5,922 nucleotides of DNA from Ruminococcaceae bacterium UBA1448 (GCA_002329405.1 DCTE01000206.1:8321-14242), one strand, 5' to 3'; shown: positions 1 to 5,319, counted from the first letter of the stretch. Notes: generated from the letters alone by a model not told the origin. Program-made: numbers and translations.

Positions 1-488
1 GTCATATCCTCCGGCTGGGAGAGAACTTTCAGCGTACCTGCCACCATACTGCCAAGATTGGCAGCAGGCATCGCGTCCGGCTGAATGCTGATACCCTTGT
101 AGCTGACGGTCAGATTGCCGTTTTCAACACTATCGACTGAAAAACTCAGTCCCTCCAGATGCTCAGGTGACAGCACCTCCACCAGACAGCAGTCCTCCGA
201 TCGGGTAATCTGTGCCTGCAAGGACAATACCTCCTGCTGCCCATCTAGCCCGTCTCCCGAGTCGTCCGACGGCAGGGCGATTGCAATATCTGCAACTGCT
301 GAAAAATCCCCGGAAAAGATGGACGAAACTGCCGCAGCGTCCGGCGGTCCCGGTTTCTTTTCCGTACCGCATCCGGTCAAAATACTGCCGGTGAAAATTA
401 CCACCGCCATTCCCGCCGCCCATCTCCTGAACCATCCCTTTACCCTGCCATATTGCCTGCAACTTTTTTTATCTTCGATGCACCCCAT
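1..488 (-). CDS. Lipoprotein of unknown function (3' end beyond window)
   Basis: I do not recognise a named family. The reading frame stays open for 162 codons from the ATG at 488 to the window edge. The start is chosen because a strong GGAGGG ribosome binding site (498-503) lies 9 bases upstream. Residues 11-23 are basic (several Arg/Lys), residues 24-37 are hydrophobic, and LTGC at 37-40 is a lipobox, so Cys40 should be lipidated and the mature protein held on the outer face of the membrane. The mature part begins with a charged Pro-rich linker and then a polar, beta-like region (about 85-162). The pattern 'PEHLEGLSFSVD' followed by 'NGNLTVSYKG' resembles LolA/RseB-like lipid-binding folds, but that is only an impression. 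The gene has its own spacer after the amt terminator, so it is probably a separate unit. The existence of the gene is well supported; its function is open. Confidence 0.8.
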   Translation of the reverse strand, partial: MGCIEDKKSCRQYGRVKGWFRRWAAGMAVVIFTGSILTGCGTEKKPGPPDAAAVSSIFSGDFSAVADIAIALPSDDSGDGLDGQQEVLSLQAQITRSEDCCLVEVLSPEHLEGLSFSVDSVENGNLTVSYKGISIQPDAMPAANLGSMVAGTLKVLSQPEDM

Positions 489-560
489 TGCTATATGCCC
501 TCCCCCAACTGTGTTGACTGTAAGACAGGACAACATATGCAAAAGAAAGGACAAATAGAC

Positions 561-590
561 CAATCCTGGCAATCATGATTACCGGGATTG
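561..590. repeat. 30-bp imperfect palindrome
   Basis: Positions 561-590 form a near-complete inverted repeat. The outer arms pair CAATCC with GGATTG, followed by one mismatch or wobble, two pairs, another mismatch, and an AATCATGATT palindromic core. On either strand one of the two irregular positions becomes a G-U wobble, so it can fold as RNA both ways. It ends 3 bases from the amt terminator and lies 73 bases upstream of the lipoprotein start. It has no U-tract. It could be a protein-binding operator for the lipoprotein gene or a second 3' hairpin behind amt. Confidence 0.55.
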
Positions 591-593
591 CAT

Positions 594-632
594 GCAGAAA
601 AGCGGAGCCCGATTAAGGCCCCGCTTTTCTGC
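594..632 (-). terminator. Rho-independent terminator of amt
   Basis: A 16-position stem (594-609 with 617-632) closes a 7-base loop. Read on the minus strand, every position pairs, with one G-U wobble; on the plus strand that position is an A-C mismatch. This favours minus-strand use. The order is A-tract, GC-rich stem, U-tract, with AAAAGCGG paired to CCGCTTTT. It starts 71 bases after the amt stop codon. It could partly stop plus-strand transcripts as well, but no plus-strand gene reads into it. Confidence 0.75.
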
Positions 633-703
633 TGCGCTTAAAGAATATAGGAGTTTTTGAAGTCTGTCAAAATGAAAGGTGGACAATACATCCCGTTGAA
701 TGC

Positions 704-2428
704 TCAGTTGTCGTCCTGCAATGCGTCATATCCTTCCTCACCGGTCCGGACTTTGACAACATTCTGCACACCATAAACAAAGATCTTACCGTCACCGATA
801 TGACCGGTATAGAGTACCCTCTTCGCGGTTTCAATAACCCGCTCAACCGGGACCTTGCAGACGACGATCTCAACCTCAATCTTTGGAAGCAGGTTCATTT
901 CAACGGGAACGCCACGGTAATATTCGGGGGCACCTTTCTGCATGCCGCAGCCCATGACGTTGGTAACCGTCATACCGGTAACGCCAATCTGAGAAAGTGC
1001 CTGACGAAGCTGCTCAAAACGGGCCTGCTTCATAATGATATCAATTTTAGTAAAACGCATGCCGGTGTCGCTGGTCATCTGCTGAACCGGAGTACTGCTG
1101 AGCTGAACAGGGACAGCCGTATCTGGGTCGACATCACCGGTCACCTGCCTGTTTTCATCCAATGCAGACACAATACCGGTACCTGCTTCAACCGAAGGCA
1201 TAAAGTCTGCGTAAGCACTGACAAGGCCATGTTCGGAGATATCCAAGCCGGCGGTCTCTTCTTCTGCCGAGCAGCGCAGGCCGATGGTATGCTGAATGAT
1301 TTTGAAAACAATGGTAATCATAACCGCGACAAAGACTGCAACCACTGCGACACCCAAAATCTGAGTGCCAAAAAATTTGAACCCGCCGCCATAGAAAACG
1401 CCGCCATCGGTTGCAAACAAGCCGGTCAGGATAGTGCCCAACGAACCGCAGACACCATGTACCGAAATTGCGCCGACCGGGTCGTCGATTTTTGCAACAC
1501 GGTCAAAGAATTCAATTGCCAGCACAATGACAACGCCAAAGATAATGCCCATGATCGCGGCACCCAGCGGCGAAACCATGTCGCAGCCGGCAGTGATGCC
1601 CACCAGGCCGGCCAGTGCAGCATTGTATGTCATCGAAACATCCGGTTTTTTATAGCGGAGCCAGGTAAAGATCAATGTGGTACAGCAGGCAACAGCCGCA
1701 CAGAGGTTGGTATTGACAAAAATCAGGGAAGCAGATTCCATTGCTGCGTCGCTGTCCATTGCGACAGTCGAGCAGCCGTTAAAACCAAACCAGCAAAACC
1801 ACAGGATAAAGACACCCAGCGTCGCAATTGCGAGGTTATGTCCGAGAATTGCGCGGGGCTTGCCATCCTTGCCATACTTGCCGATTCGCGGCCCAAGAAT
1901 TTTCGCACCGATCAGCGCACAGATGCCGCCGACCATATGCACTGCGGTCGAACCAGCAAAGTCATGAAACCCAAGCTGGGAAAGCCACCCACCGCCCCAG
2001 ATCCAATGACCGGAAATCGGATAGATCAATAACGAAATAGCAGCCGAATAGATACAGTAAGCGGAAAATTTGGTGCGTTCCGCCATGGCTCCCGAAACAA
2101 TGGTCGCCGAAGTTGCGCAAAAAACAGTCTGAAAGATGACAAACGCCCACAGCGGCACGCCAGCCGGCAGGATATGAGAATAATCCGCCTGAATCGTCGG
2201 GTCAAACCAACCGATGATGCTGTTGCCTGCGCCAAACATCAATCCAAATCCAATCAGCCAGAATACCGGCGTACCGATGCAGAAATCCATCAGGTTTTTC
2301 ATCAGGATATTGCCGGTATTTTTGGCCCGGGTAAACCCTGCTTCACACATCGAAAAGCCCGCCTGCATGAAGAAGACCATTGCGGCACCAATCAGCACCC
2401 ATATGGTGTTGACAGATGAATATAACAT
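704..2428 (-). CDS. amt: Ammonium transporter (Amt) fused to a C-terminal P-II signalling domain
   Basis: This is an ammonium channel of 574 residues in the cytoplasmic membrane. The start is the ATG at 2428, 7 bases after GGAGGG (2436-2441); an in-frame TTG at 2434 sits only 1 base after that site and is rejected. Residues 1 to about 380 are the Amt domain with about 11 membrane helices. Conserved Amt positions are present: outer gate Phe103, Trp144, Asp156, the pore histidines His164 and His324, inner gate Phe216 and Ser220. The typical cytosolic tail 'GLDISEHG' follows at about 394-401. A linker of roughly 50 residues leads to a P-II domain (about 457-574) with T-loop 'GMQKGAPEYYRG' and B-loop 'GHIGDGKIF'. 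The T-loop arginine that plugs AmtB in the GlnK complex corresponds to Arg505, and the ATP-contacting Lys90 to Lys548. The tyrosine uridylylated in enteric P-II (Tyr51) is Val509. A stand-alone GlnK is thus built into the channel. Expression is probably by read-through from glnN past the attenuator at 2494-2542. Confidence 0.95.
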   Translation of the reverse strand: MLYSSVNTIWVLIGAAMVFFMQAGFSMCEAGFTRAKNTGNILMKNLMDFCIGTPVFWLIGFGLMFGAGNSIIGWFDPTIQADYSHILPAGVPLWAFVIFQTVFCATSATIVSGAMAERTKFSAYCIYSAAISLLIYPISGHWIWGGGWLSQLGFHDFAGSTAVHMVGGICALIGAKILGPRIGKYGKDGKPRAILGHNLAIATLGVFILWFCWFGFNGCSTVAMDSDAAMESASLIFVNTNLCAAVACCTTLIFTWLRYKKPDVSMTYNAALAGLVGITAGCDMVSPLGAAIMGIIFGVVIVLAIEFFDRVAKIDDPVGAISVHGVCGSLGTILTGLFATDGGVFYGGGFKFFGTQILGVAVVAVFVAVMITIVFKIIQHTIGLRCSAEEETAGLDISEHGLVSAYADFMPSVEAGTGIVSALDENRQVTGDVDPDTAVPVQLSSTPVQQMTSDTGMRFTKIDIIMKQARFEQLRQALSQIGVTGMTVTNVMGCGMQKGAPEYYRGVPVEMNLLPKIEVEIVVCKVPVERVIETAKRVLYTGHIGDGKIFVYGVQNVVKVRTGEEGYDALQDDN

Positions 2429-2449
2429 ACGCAATCCCTCCAGATTATC

Positions 2450-2479
2450 CTTCCGTCCCGTACACCAAACGGTCGGAAG
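2450..2479 (-). promoter_or_regulatory. Hairpin just upstream of the amt ribosome binding site
   Basis: On the minus-strand transcript, CTTCCG pairs with CGGAAG (6 pairs). After a small internal loop CCGT pairs with ACGG (4 pairs) around a 7-base loop. It ends 8 bases before the GGAGGG of amt. There is no U-tract, so it is not a terminator. It may tune translation, or act as a barrier that separates amt translation from the upstream terminator. Function not known. Confidence 0.5.
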
Positions 2480-2493
2480 TTTTCTATAAAATC

Positions 2494-2542
2494 AAAAGGC
2501 GCAAACCGGTTCCCGCAGATCGCAGAAACGGTTCACGCCTTT
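2494..2542 (-). terminator. Intercistronic terminator/attenuator between glnN and amt
   Basis: On the minus strand AAAGGCGTGAACCG (2529-2542) pairs with its complement at 2495-2508, giving 14 pairs including two G-U wobbles. On the plus strand those two positions would be mismatches, so the fold belongs to the minus-strand transcript. The stem is followed by TTTT, G, ATTTT. It begins 24 bases after the glnN stop codon. It can end glnN transcripts, but its 5' arm is shared with the small hairpin at 2531-2548, so read-through into amt could be controlled here. Confidence 0.7.
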
Positions 2543-2548
2543 GTGAAC
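2531..2548 (-). promoter_or_regulatory. AAAGGC-hexaloop antiterminator hairpin before amt (ANTAR-type candidate)
   Basis: The minus strand reads GTTCAC-AAAGGC-GTGAAC, a perfect 6-pair stem with a six-base loop carrying A at position 1 and G at position 4. Loop and 3' arm (2531-2542) are the start of the terminator stem 2494-2542, so the two cannot form together. The same loop occurs in front of glnN and of the amidotransferase gene. The ANTAR reading rests on the published hexaloop signature as I know it. The usual upstream partner hairpin was not found in the 18 bases after the glnN stop codon or in the last codons of glnN. Confidence 0.6.
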
Positions 2549-2565
2549 AGTATAAAATTTTACGC

Positions 2566-4656
2566 TCAGTCTTTTACATACCAGAGCATCTGGGTATAAG
2601 TCGGCAGCGGCCAGAAATCTTCGCCGCAGACCTGTTCTGCATGGTCAGCTGCCATCCGCAGTCTGTCCATGATCGGGATGACCACATCATGGAAGCCTCT
2701 CGCACTTCCAAGCGGATCAGGATCATTTTTGGCAGCTTTTCTCGCGATACGCAGATTGTTAATTGCTTCGCTGATAATGTCCGCACATTCCGCCAGTGTT
2801 TCCAGCTGATGTTCTTCAGCATTGCAGGAAATCTTGGCATTAACAGCCTTTTTGACCGCAATCGTAGAAGCCAGCTGATTTTCATAATCAATAATAGCCG
2901 GGACGATCTGCTGATTGGCCATCTCCAGCATGGTCAGTGCTTCAATGTTGAGGACTTTGGAATAGTTTTCCAGTCCAACCTCATAGCGTGCGTTCATCTC
3001 GGCCGGGCTCATAACGCCAAAATCATTCATCAGCCGCAGGTTCTTTTCATCCATCATGGTCGGCAGCGCGTCGACTGTCGACTTCAGGTTATGCAGTCCT
3101 CTCTTTTCCGCCTCAACCGGCCATTCATCCGAATAACCGTTGCCATTAAAGATGATTCGTTTATGTTCTTTGACTGTCTTCTTGACCAGGACCATTGCCT
3201 CGGCTTCAAAATTCTCGGCACTTTCCAGAATATCCGCAAATTCACGCAGTTCCTTTGCAACTGCGGTATTTAACACGGTATTGACATCCGACAGGTTCAT
3301 ATTCGAACCGGGAGCACGGAATTCAAATTTGTTGCCGGTAAAGGCAAACGGAGAAGTACGGTTACGGTCGGTGTTATCCTTGGAAAACTTGGGCAGTACC
3401 GCGACACCGAGGTCCATCTTCTGACGCTCGTGATCGTGGTATTCAGTATCATCGGCCAACGCATCAATTACCTCACCAAGCTCATCACCGACAAACATTG
3501 AGATAATTGCAGGAGGTGCTTCATTTGCACCCAGACGATGGTCATTGCCGGGAGAAGCAACCGATACACGGAGCAGATCCTGATATTCGTCAACCGCTTT
3601 GATGACAGCTGCCAGGAAAACCAGAAAACGCAGGTTTTCCATCGGTTTTTTGCCGGGGTCCAGCAGGTTTAAGCCGGGTGCGGACAGCGACCAGTTGTTG
3701 TGCTTGCCGGAACCATTCACGCCTGCAAAAGGTTTTTCATGCAGAAGGCAGACCAGGCCATGTCTTTCCGCAACCTTTTTCATCACTTCCATTGTCAGCA
3801 GGTTGCCATCAATCGCCGAGTTGGTAGTCGAAAAAATCGGAGCAAGTTCATGCTGAGCCGGTGCAACCTCATTATGTTTGGTCTTCGCAAGGATACCCAG
3901 CTTCCAGAGTTCCTCGTCCACTTCTTTCATATAATCAGAAACAGCGGGACGGATTACACCAAAATAATGCTCTTCCATCTCCTGCCCTTTCGCAGGCGGG
4001 CATCCAAACAGGGTGCGCCCAGTCAGAATCAGGTCCCGTCTGGCCTTATAGTCTTCTTTATCAACCAGGAAATATTCCTGCTCCGCGCCGACCGTGGAGG
4101 TAACACGCGGGACATTGATGCCAAACAGTTTCAAGATCCGGCAAGCCTGATTGGAAACTGCGTCCATTGAACGAAGAAGCGGCGTCTTTTTATCCAACGC
4201 TTCACCGGTATAGGAACAAAATGCAGTTGGAATACAAAGGGTATCATCCTTGATAAATGCATACGAGGTCGGGTCCCATGCAGTATAGCCCCTTGCCTCA
4301 CATGTTGCCCGCAAACCACCGGAAGGAAAGGAGGAGGCATCTGGCTCGCCTTTGACCAGTTCTTTACCGGAAAACTCCATAATGACGCCGCCATCAGCAG
4401 TAGGACTGATAAAGCTGTCATGCTTTTCGCTGGTAATACCGGTCAAAGGCTGGAACCAATGGGTGTAATGGGTAGCACCCATTTCACATGCCCAGTCCTT
4501 CATCGCGTTGGCAACAATATTGGCAACCGACAGATCCAACGGCTCACCGTTATCAATCGTCTTTTTGAGTGCCTTATACGTTTCTTTGGGCAATCGCTGG
4601 CGCATTGTGGCATCATTGAAAACCTTGCTGCCGAACATTTCGGGAACAGTGCTCAT
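2566..4656 (-). CDS. glnN: Glutamine synthetase, type III
   Basis: Cytoplasmic enzyme that makes glutamine from glutamate, ammonia and ATP. It is 696 residues long, the usual size of type III enzymes (about 700), against about 440-470 for type I. The start is the ATG at 4656, 8 bases after AGGAGG (4665-4670); the frame is open to an ATG at 4713, but that would put the ribosome site and a leader hairpin inside the gene. The N-terminus 'MSTVPEMFGSKVFN' is typical of the family. Conserved blocks follow in order: 'GAEQEYFLVD' (about 190-199), with metal/substrate glutamates; 'NEVAPAQHEL' (262-271), a type III signature; 'KPFAGVNGSGKHNNW' (308-322), matching the GS ATP-binding and His-containing loop; 'NDHRLGANEAPP' (371-382); and 'NRTSPFAFTGNKFEFR' (422-437). 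The C-terminus is intact and ends in TGA. It is first in a minus-strand unit with amt 137 bases downstream, driven by the promoter at 4811-4839 and probably controlled by the leader attenuator at 4759-4794. Confidence 0.97.
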   Translation of the reverse strand: MSTVPEMFGSKVFNDATMRQRLPKETYKALKKTIDNGEPLDLSVANIVANAMKDWACEMGATHYTHWFQPLTGITSEKHDSFISPTADGGVIMEFSGKELVKGEPDASSFPSGGLRATCEARGYTAWDPTSYAFIKDDTLCIPTAFCSYTGEALDKKTPLLRSMDAVSNQACRILKLFGINVPRVTSTVGAEQEYFLVDKEDYKARRDLILTGRTLFGCPPAKGQEMEEHYFGVIRPAVSDYMKEVDEELWKLGILAKTKHNEVAPAQHELAPIFSTTNSAIDGNLLTMEVMKKVAERHGLVCLLHEKPFAGVNGSGKHNNWSLSAPGLNLLDPGKKPMENLRFLVFLAAVIKAVDEYQDLLRVSVASPGNDHRLGANEAPPAIISMFVGDELGEVIDALADDTEYHDHERQKMDLGVAVLPKFSKDNTDRNRTSPFAFTGNKFEFRAPGSNMNLSDVNTVLNTAVAKELREFADILESAENFEAEAMVLVKKTVKEHKRIIFNGNGYSDEWPVEAEKRGLHNLKSTVDALPTMMDEKNLRLMNDFGVMSPAEMNARYEVGLENYSKVLNIEALTMLEMANQQIVPAIIDYENQLASTIAVKKAVNAKISCNAEEHQLETLAECADIISEAINNLRIARKAAKNDPDPLGSARGFHDVVIPIMDRLRMAADHAEQVCGEDFWPLPTYTQMLWYVKD

Positions 4657-4680
4657 ATAAAGATCCTCCTTTATTTCAGC

Positions 4681-4703
4681 GCTGCGGAAACTTTTACCGC
4701 AGC
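4681..4703 (-). promoter_or_regulatory. Hairpin just upstream of the glnN ribosome binding site
   Basis: On the minus strand GCTGCGG pairs perfectly with CCGCAGC around a 9-base loop (4688-4696). It ends 10 bases before the AGGAGG of glnN. With one bulged U and one further A-U pair the loop becomes AAAGTT, again a hexaloop with A1 and G4, but this needs the bulge and is weak evidence. No U-tract follows. Possible roles are translation control or mRNA stability. Confidence 0.5.
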
Positions 4704-4718
4704 CATATGGCATAAGAC

Positions 4719-4750
4719 TTCAGAAAGCAACTTTTTGAAACTTCCCTGAA
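4719..4750 (-). promoter_or_regulatory. Imperfect hairpin in the glnN leader
   Basis: On the minus strand TTCAG (4746-4750) pairs with CTGAA (4719-4723). After a bulged G, GAAG pairs with CTTT-type bases (4724-4727), giving 9 pairs around a 13-base loop. It lies between the attenuator hairpin and the hairpin before the ribosome site, so the glnN leader contains three stems in a row. It may only be a spacer stem. Confidence 0.3.
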
Positions 4751-4758
4751 TATGAGAT

Positions 4759-4794
4759 AAGGCGCTGTAGGACTTTCCTGACCTACAGCGCCTT
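4759..4794 (-). terminator. Attenuator hairpin in the glnN leader
   Basis: A perfect 13-pair stem (4759-4771 with 4782-4794) has a 10-base loop and lies about 10 bases after the predicted glnN transcription start. On the minus strand it is followed by TTATCTCATATTC, a weak U-tract, so termination strength is uncertain. There is no gene between promoter and hairpin, so it is a leader element and not the end of a gene. It shares its 5' arm with the small hairpin at 4785-4800. Confidence 0.6.
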
Positions 4795-4800
4795 TGCTGT
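4785..4800 (-). promoter_or_regulatory. AAAGGC-hexaloop antiterminator hairpin in the glnN leader (ANTAR-type candidate)
   Basis: The minus strand reads ACAGC-AAAGGC-GCTGT, a perfect 5-pair stem with a six-base loop having A1 and G4. Bases 4785-4794 are also the 5' arm of the attenuator 4759-4794, so the folds compete. The predicted transcript starts about 4 bases before the stem. The loop and closing C-G pair are identical to those before amt and the amidotransferase gene. No second ANTAR hairpin fits upstream, since that would lie in the promoter. Confidence 0.62.
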
Positions 4801-4810
4801 TTATGCGTTC

Positions 4811-4839
4811 ATTATATGCCACCGATAAAAAAAAGTCAA
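4811..4839 (-). promoter_or_regulatory. Sigma-70-type promoter of glnN
   Basis: Read on the minus strand, the -35 box is TTGACT (4834-4839) and the -10 box is TATAAT (4811-4816), with exactly 17 bases between them including a run of T. One base differs from the consensus. Transcription should start near 4804, giving a leader of about 148 bases before the glnN ATG. Confidence 0.85.
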
Positions 4840-5059
4840 GGCTTTTTTCCGAGTTTTGCAACATTTGTCCCTTTTTACTGCAAGTAGAAATTTTTGAGAA
4901 ATGTTTTTTCATAATTTTGCCAATTCTGTCTCCATTCTCTTCTATAAATATACAACCAGACATAAAATAGATGGCACTGGAAAAATGAGCGCATCAAACC
5001 AGATGAAATACCAAAACAAAAATATGCAAATTGACGAAAATGAATTTTCAAGGCAAAAA
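4840..5059. other. AT-rich stretch between divergent promoters, no gene seen
   Basis: About 220 bases separate the -35 regions of the glnN and amidotransferase promoters. The stretch is rich in A and T runs and has no reading frame with a ribosome site or coding character. I looked for a GlnR/TnrA-like box (TGTnA...TnACA) and did not find one. A TATGCAAATTGAC segment at 5023-5035 resembles the sequence around the plus-strand -35 box (TATTGCATTGAC, 5067-5078). It may act as an upstream element or as regulator-binding space. Confidence 0.5.
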
Positions 5060-5073
5060 TATTGCATATTGCA
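5060..5073 (+). repeat. Tandem TATTGCA repeat directly upstream of the -35 box
   Basis: TATTGCA occurs twice back to back (5060-5066 and 5067-5073), touching the TTGACA at 5074. The same bases also contain an inverted repeat AATAT-TGC-ATATT (5058-5070). The position fits an operator or an UP-like element for the amidotransferase promoter, but the bases are AT-rich and chance is possible. Confidence 0.35.
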
Positions 5074-5102
5074 TTGACATCCGCTTTTAATCGGCGTATA
5101 AT
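5074..5102 (+). promoter_or_regulatory. Perfect-consensus sigma-70 promoter for the amidotransferase leader
   Basis: The -35 box TTGACA (5074-5079) and the -10 box TATAAT (5097-5102) both match the consensus exactly, with a 17-base spacer. The predicted start is near 5109, about 230 bases before the ATG at 5338. A promoter this strong directly before a terminator suggests that control happens after initiation. Confidence 0.9.
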
Positions 5103-5109
5103 GCACTCA

Positions 5110-5127
5110 ATGAACAAAGGCGTTCAT
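5110..5127 (+). promoter_or_regulatory. AAAGGC-hexaloop antiterminator hairpin in the amidotransferase leader (ANTAR-type candidate)
   Basis: The plus strand reads ATGAAC-AAAGGC-GTTCAT, a perfect 6-pair stem with a six-base loop having A1 and G4. It begins 1 base after the predicted transcription start. Bases 5116-5127 are also the 5' arm of the terminator 5116-5183, so only one of the two folds can exist at a time. It shares loop and closing pair with the elements before glnN and amt, while the rest of the stem differs in each: the stems covary and the loop is constant. Confidence 0.65.
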
Positions 5128-5183
5128 CAAAAGGTCAAGTACCATAACGATCGGTACCTGACTTTCTGATGGACGCCTTTTTT
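5116..5183 (+). terminator. Long leader terminator/attenuator before the amidotransferase gene
   Basis: Three stacked stems make one long hairpin. They are 14 pairs at 5116-5129 with 5167-5180 (one G-U), 7 pairs at 5131-5137 with 5159-5165 (one G-U), and 5 pairs at 5139-5143 with 5153-5157. They are separated by single A-C mismatches, with a 9-base loop. Six T (5178-5183) and a T/C-rich run follow. It lies about 7 bases after the predicted start of the consensus promoter, with no gene between, so it is either an attenuator or the body of a small RNA of about 75 bases. Confidence 0.8.
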
Positions 5184-5200
5184 CTTCTCATTTTACCTGC

Positions 5201-5248
5201 TGCGCCATAGCTGGTGTAACGTCTGGCTGAATTACGGCAAAGAGGCCG
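5201..5248 (+). promoter_or_regulatory. Two further hexaloop hairpins in the amidotransferase leader
   Basis: The first hairpin, TGCGCC-ATAGCT-GGTGTA (5201-5218), has 6 pairs, two of them G-U. The second, CGGC-AAAGAG-GCCG (5235-5248), has 4 GC pairs. Both loops have six bases with A1 and G4 and are closed by a C-G pair, and 16 bases separate them, as in a two-hairpin ANTAR site. However, no terminator overlaps the second hairpin, which the known mechanism needs, and short stems like these arise by chance. Confidence 0.3.
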
Positions 5249-5289
5249 CAAATGTACCAGATAAAACAAAATGACAAAATTAAAAATCA

Positions 5290-5319
5290 CTGACTGTGTA
5301 TTTTACTTGATACAGTCGG
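5290..5319 (+). promoter_or_regulatory. Hairpin just upstream of the amidotransferase ribosome binding site
   Basis: Positions 5290-5299 pair with 5310-5319 (10 pairs, two of them G-U; core GACTGT with ACAGTC) around a 10-base AT-rich loop. It ends 5 bases before GGGAGG (5325-5330). No U-tract. Its position mirrors the hairpins before the ribosome sites of glnN and amt. Confidence 0.45.

Noticed and set aside
115..558. 147-residue plus-strand frame at the left end
   Set aside because: It is Ser/Pro-rich and antisense to the lipoprotein gene, which has a ribosome site and lipobox.
800..2032. 410-residue open frame on the plus strand across amt
   Set aside because: It is antisense to a clearly conserved gene, has no ribosome site or recognisable domain, and its Asn/His/Arg-rich composition is typical of a shadow frame.
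2426..2434. TTG at 2434 as the amt start
   Set aside because: Only 1 base separates it from GGAGGG, whereas the ATG at 2428 has a normal 7-base spacing.
2549..2554. TATACT as a -10 box for amt
   Set aside because: There is no matching -35 box, and transcription would start inside the loop of the regulatory hairpin.
2416..3273. 285-residue open frame on the plus strand across the start of amt and the end of glnN
   Set aside because: It covers the amt leader and the glnN 3' end in antisense and shows no family motif.
3700..4170. 156-residue open frame antisense to glnN
   Set aside because: Shadow of the conserved glutamine synthetase coding sequence.
4657..4713. ATG at 4713 as the glnN start
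   Set aside because: It would place the AGGAGG site and a leader stem inside the gene; the ATG at 4656 gives the typical type III N-terminus.
4917..4948. TTGCCA with TATAAA as a further plus-strand promoter
   Set aside because: The 20-base spacer is too long and the boxes are poor beside the consensus promoter at 5074.
4694..4963. 89-residue open frame on the minus strand upstream of glnN
   Set aside because: It runs through the glnN promoter and attenuator, has no convincing ribosome site and has low-complexity composition.
4840..5073. GlnR/TnrA-type operator in the divergent region
   Set aside because: No TGTnA/TnACA half-site pair with suitable spacing was found by eye.
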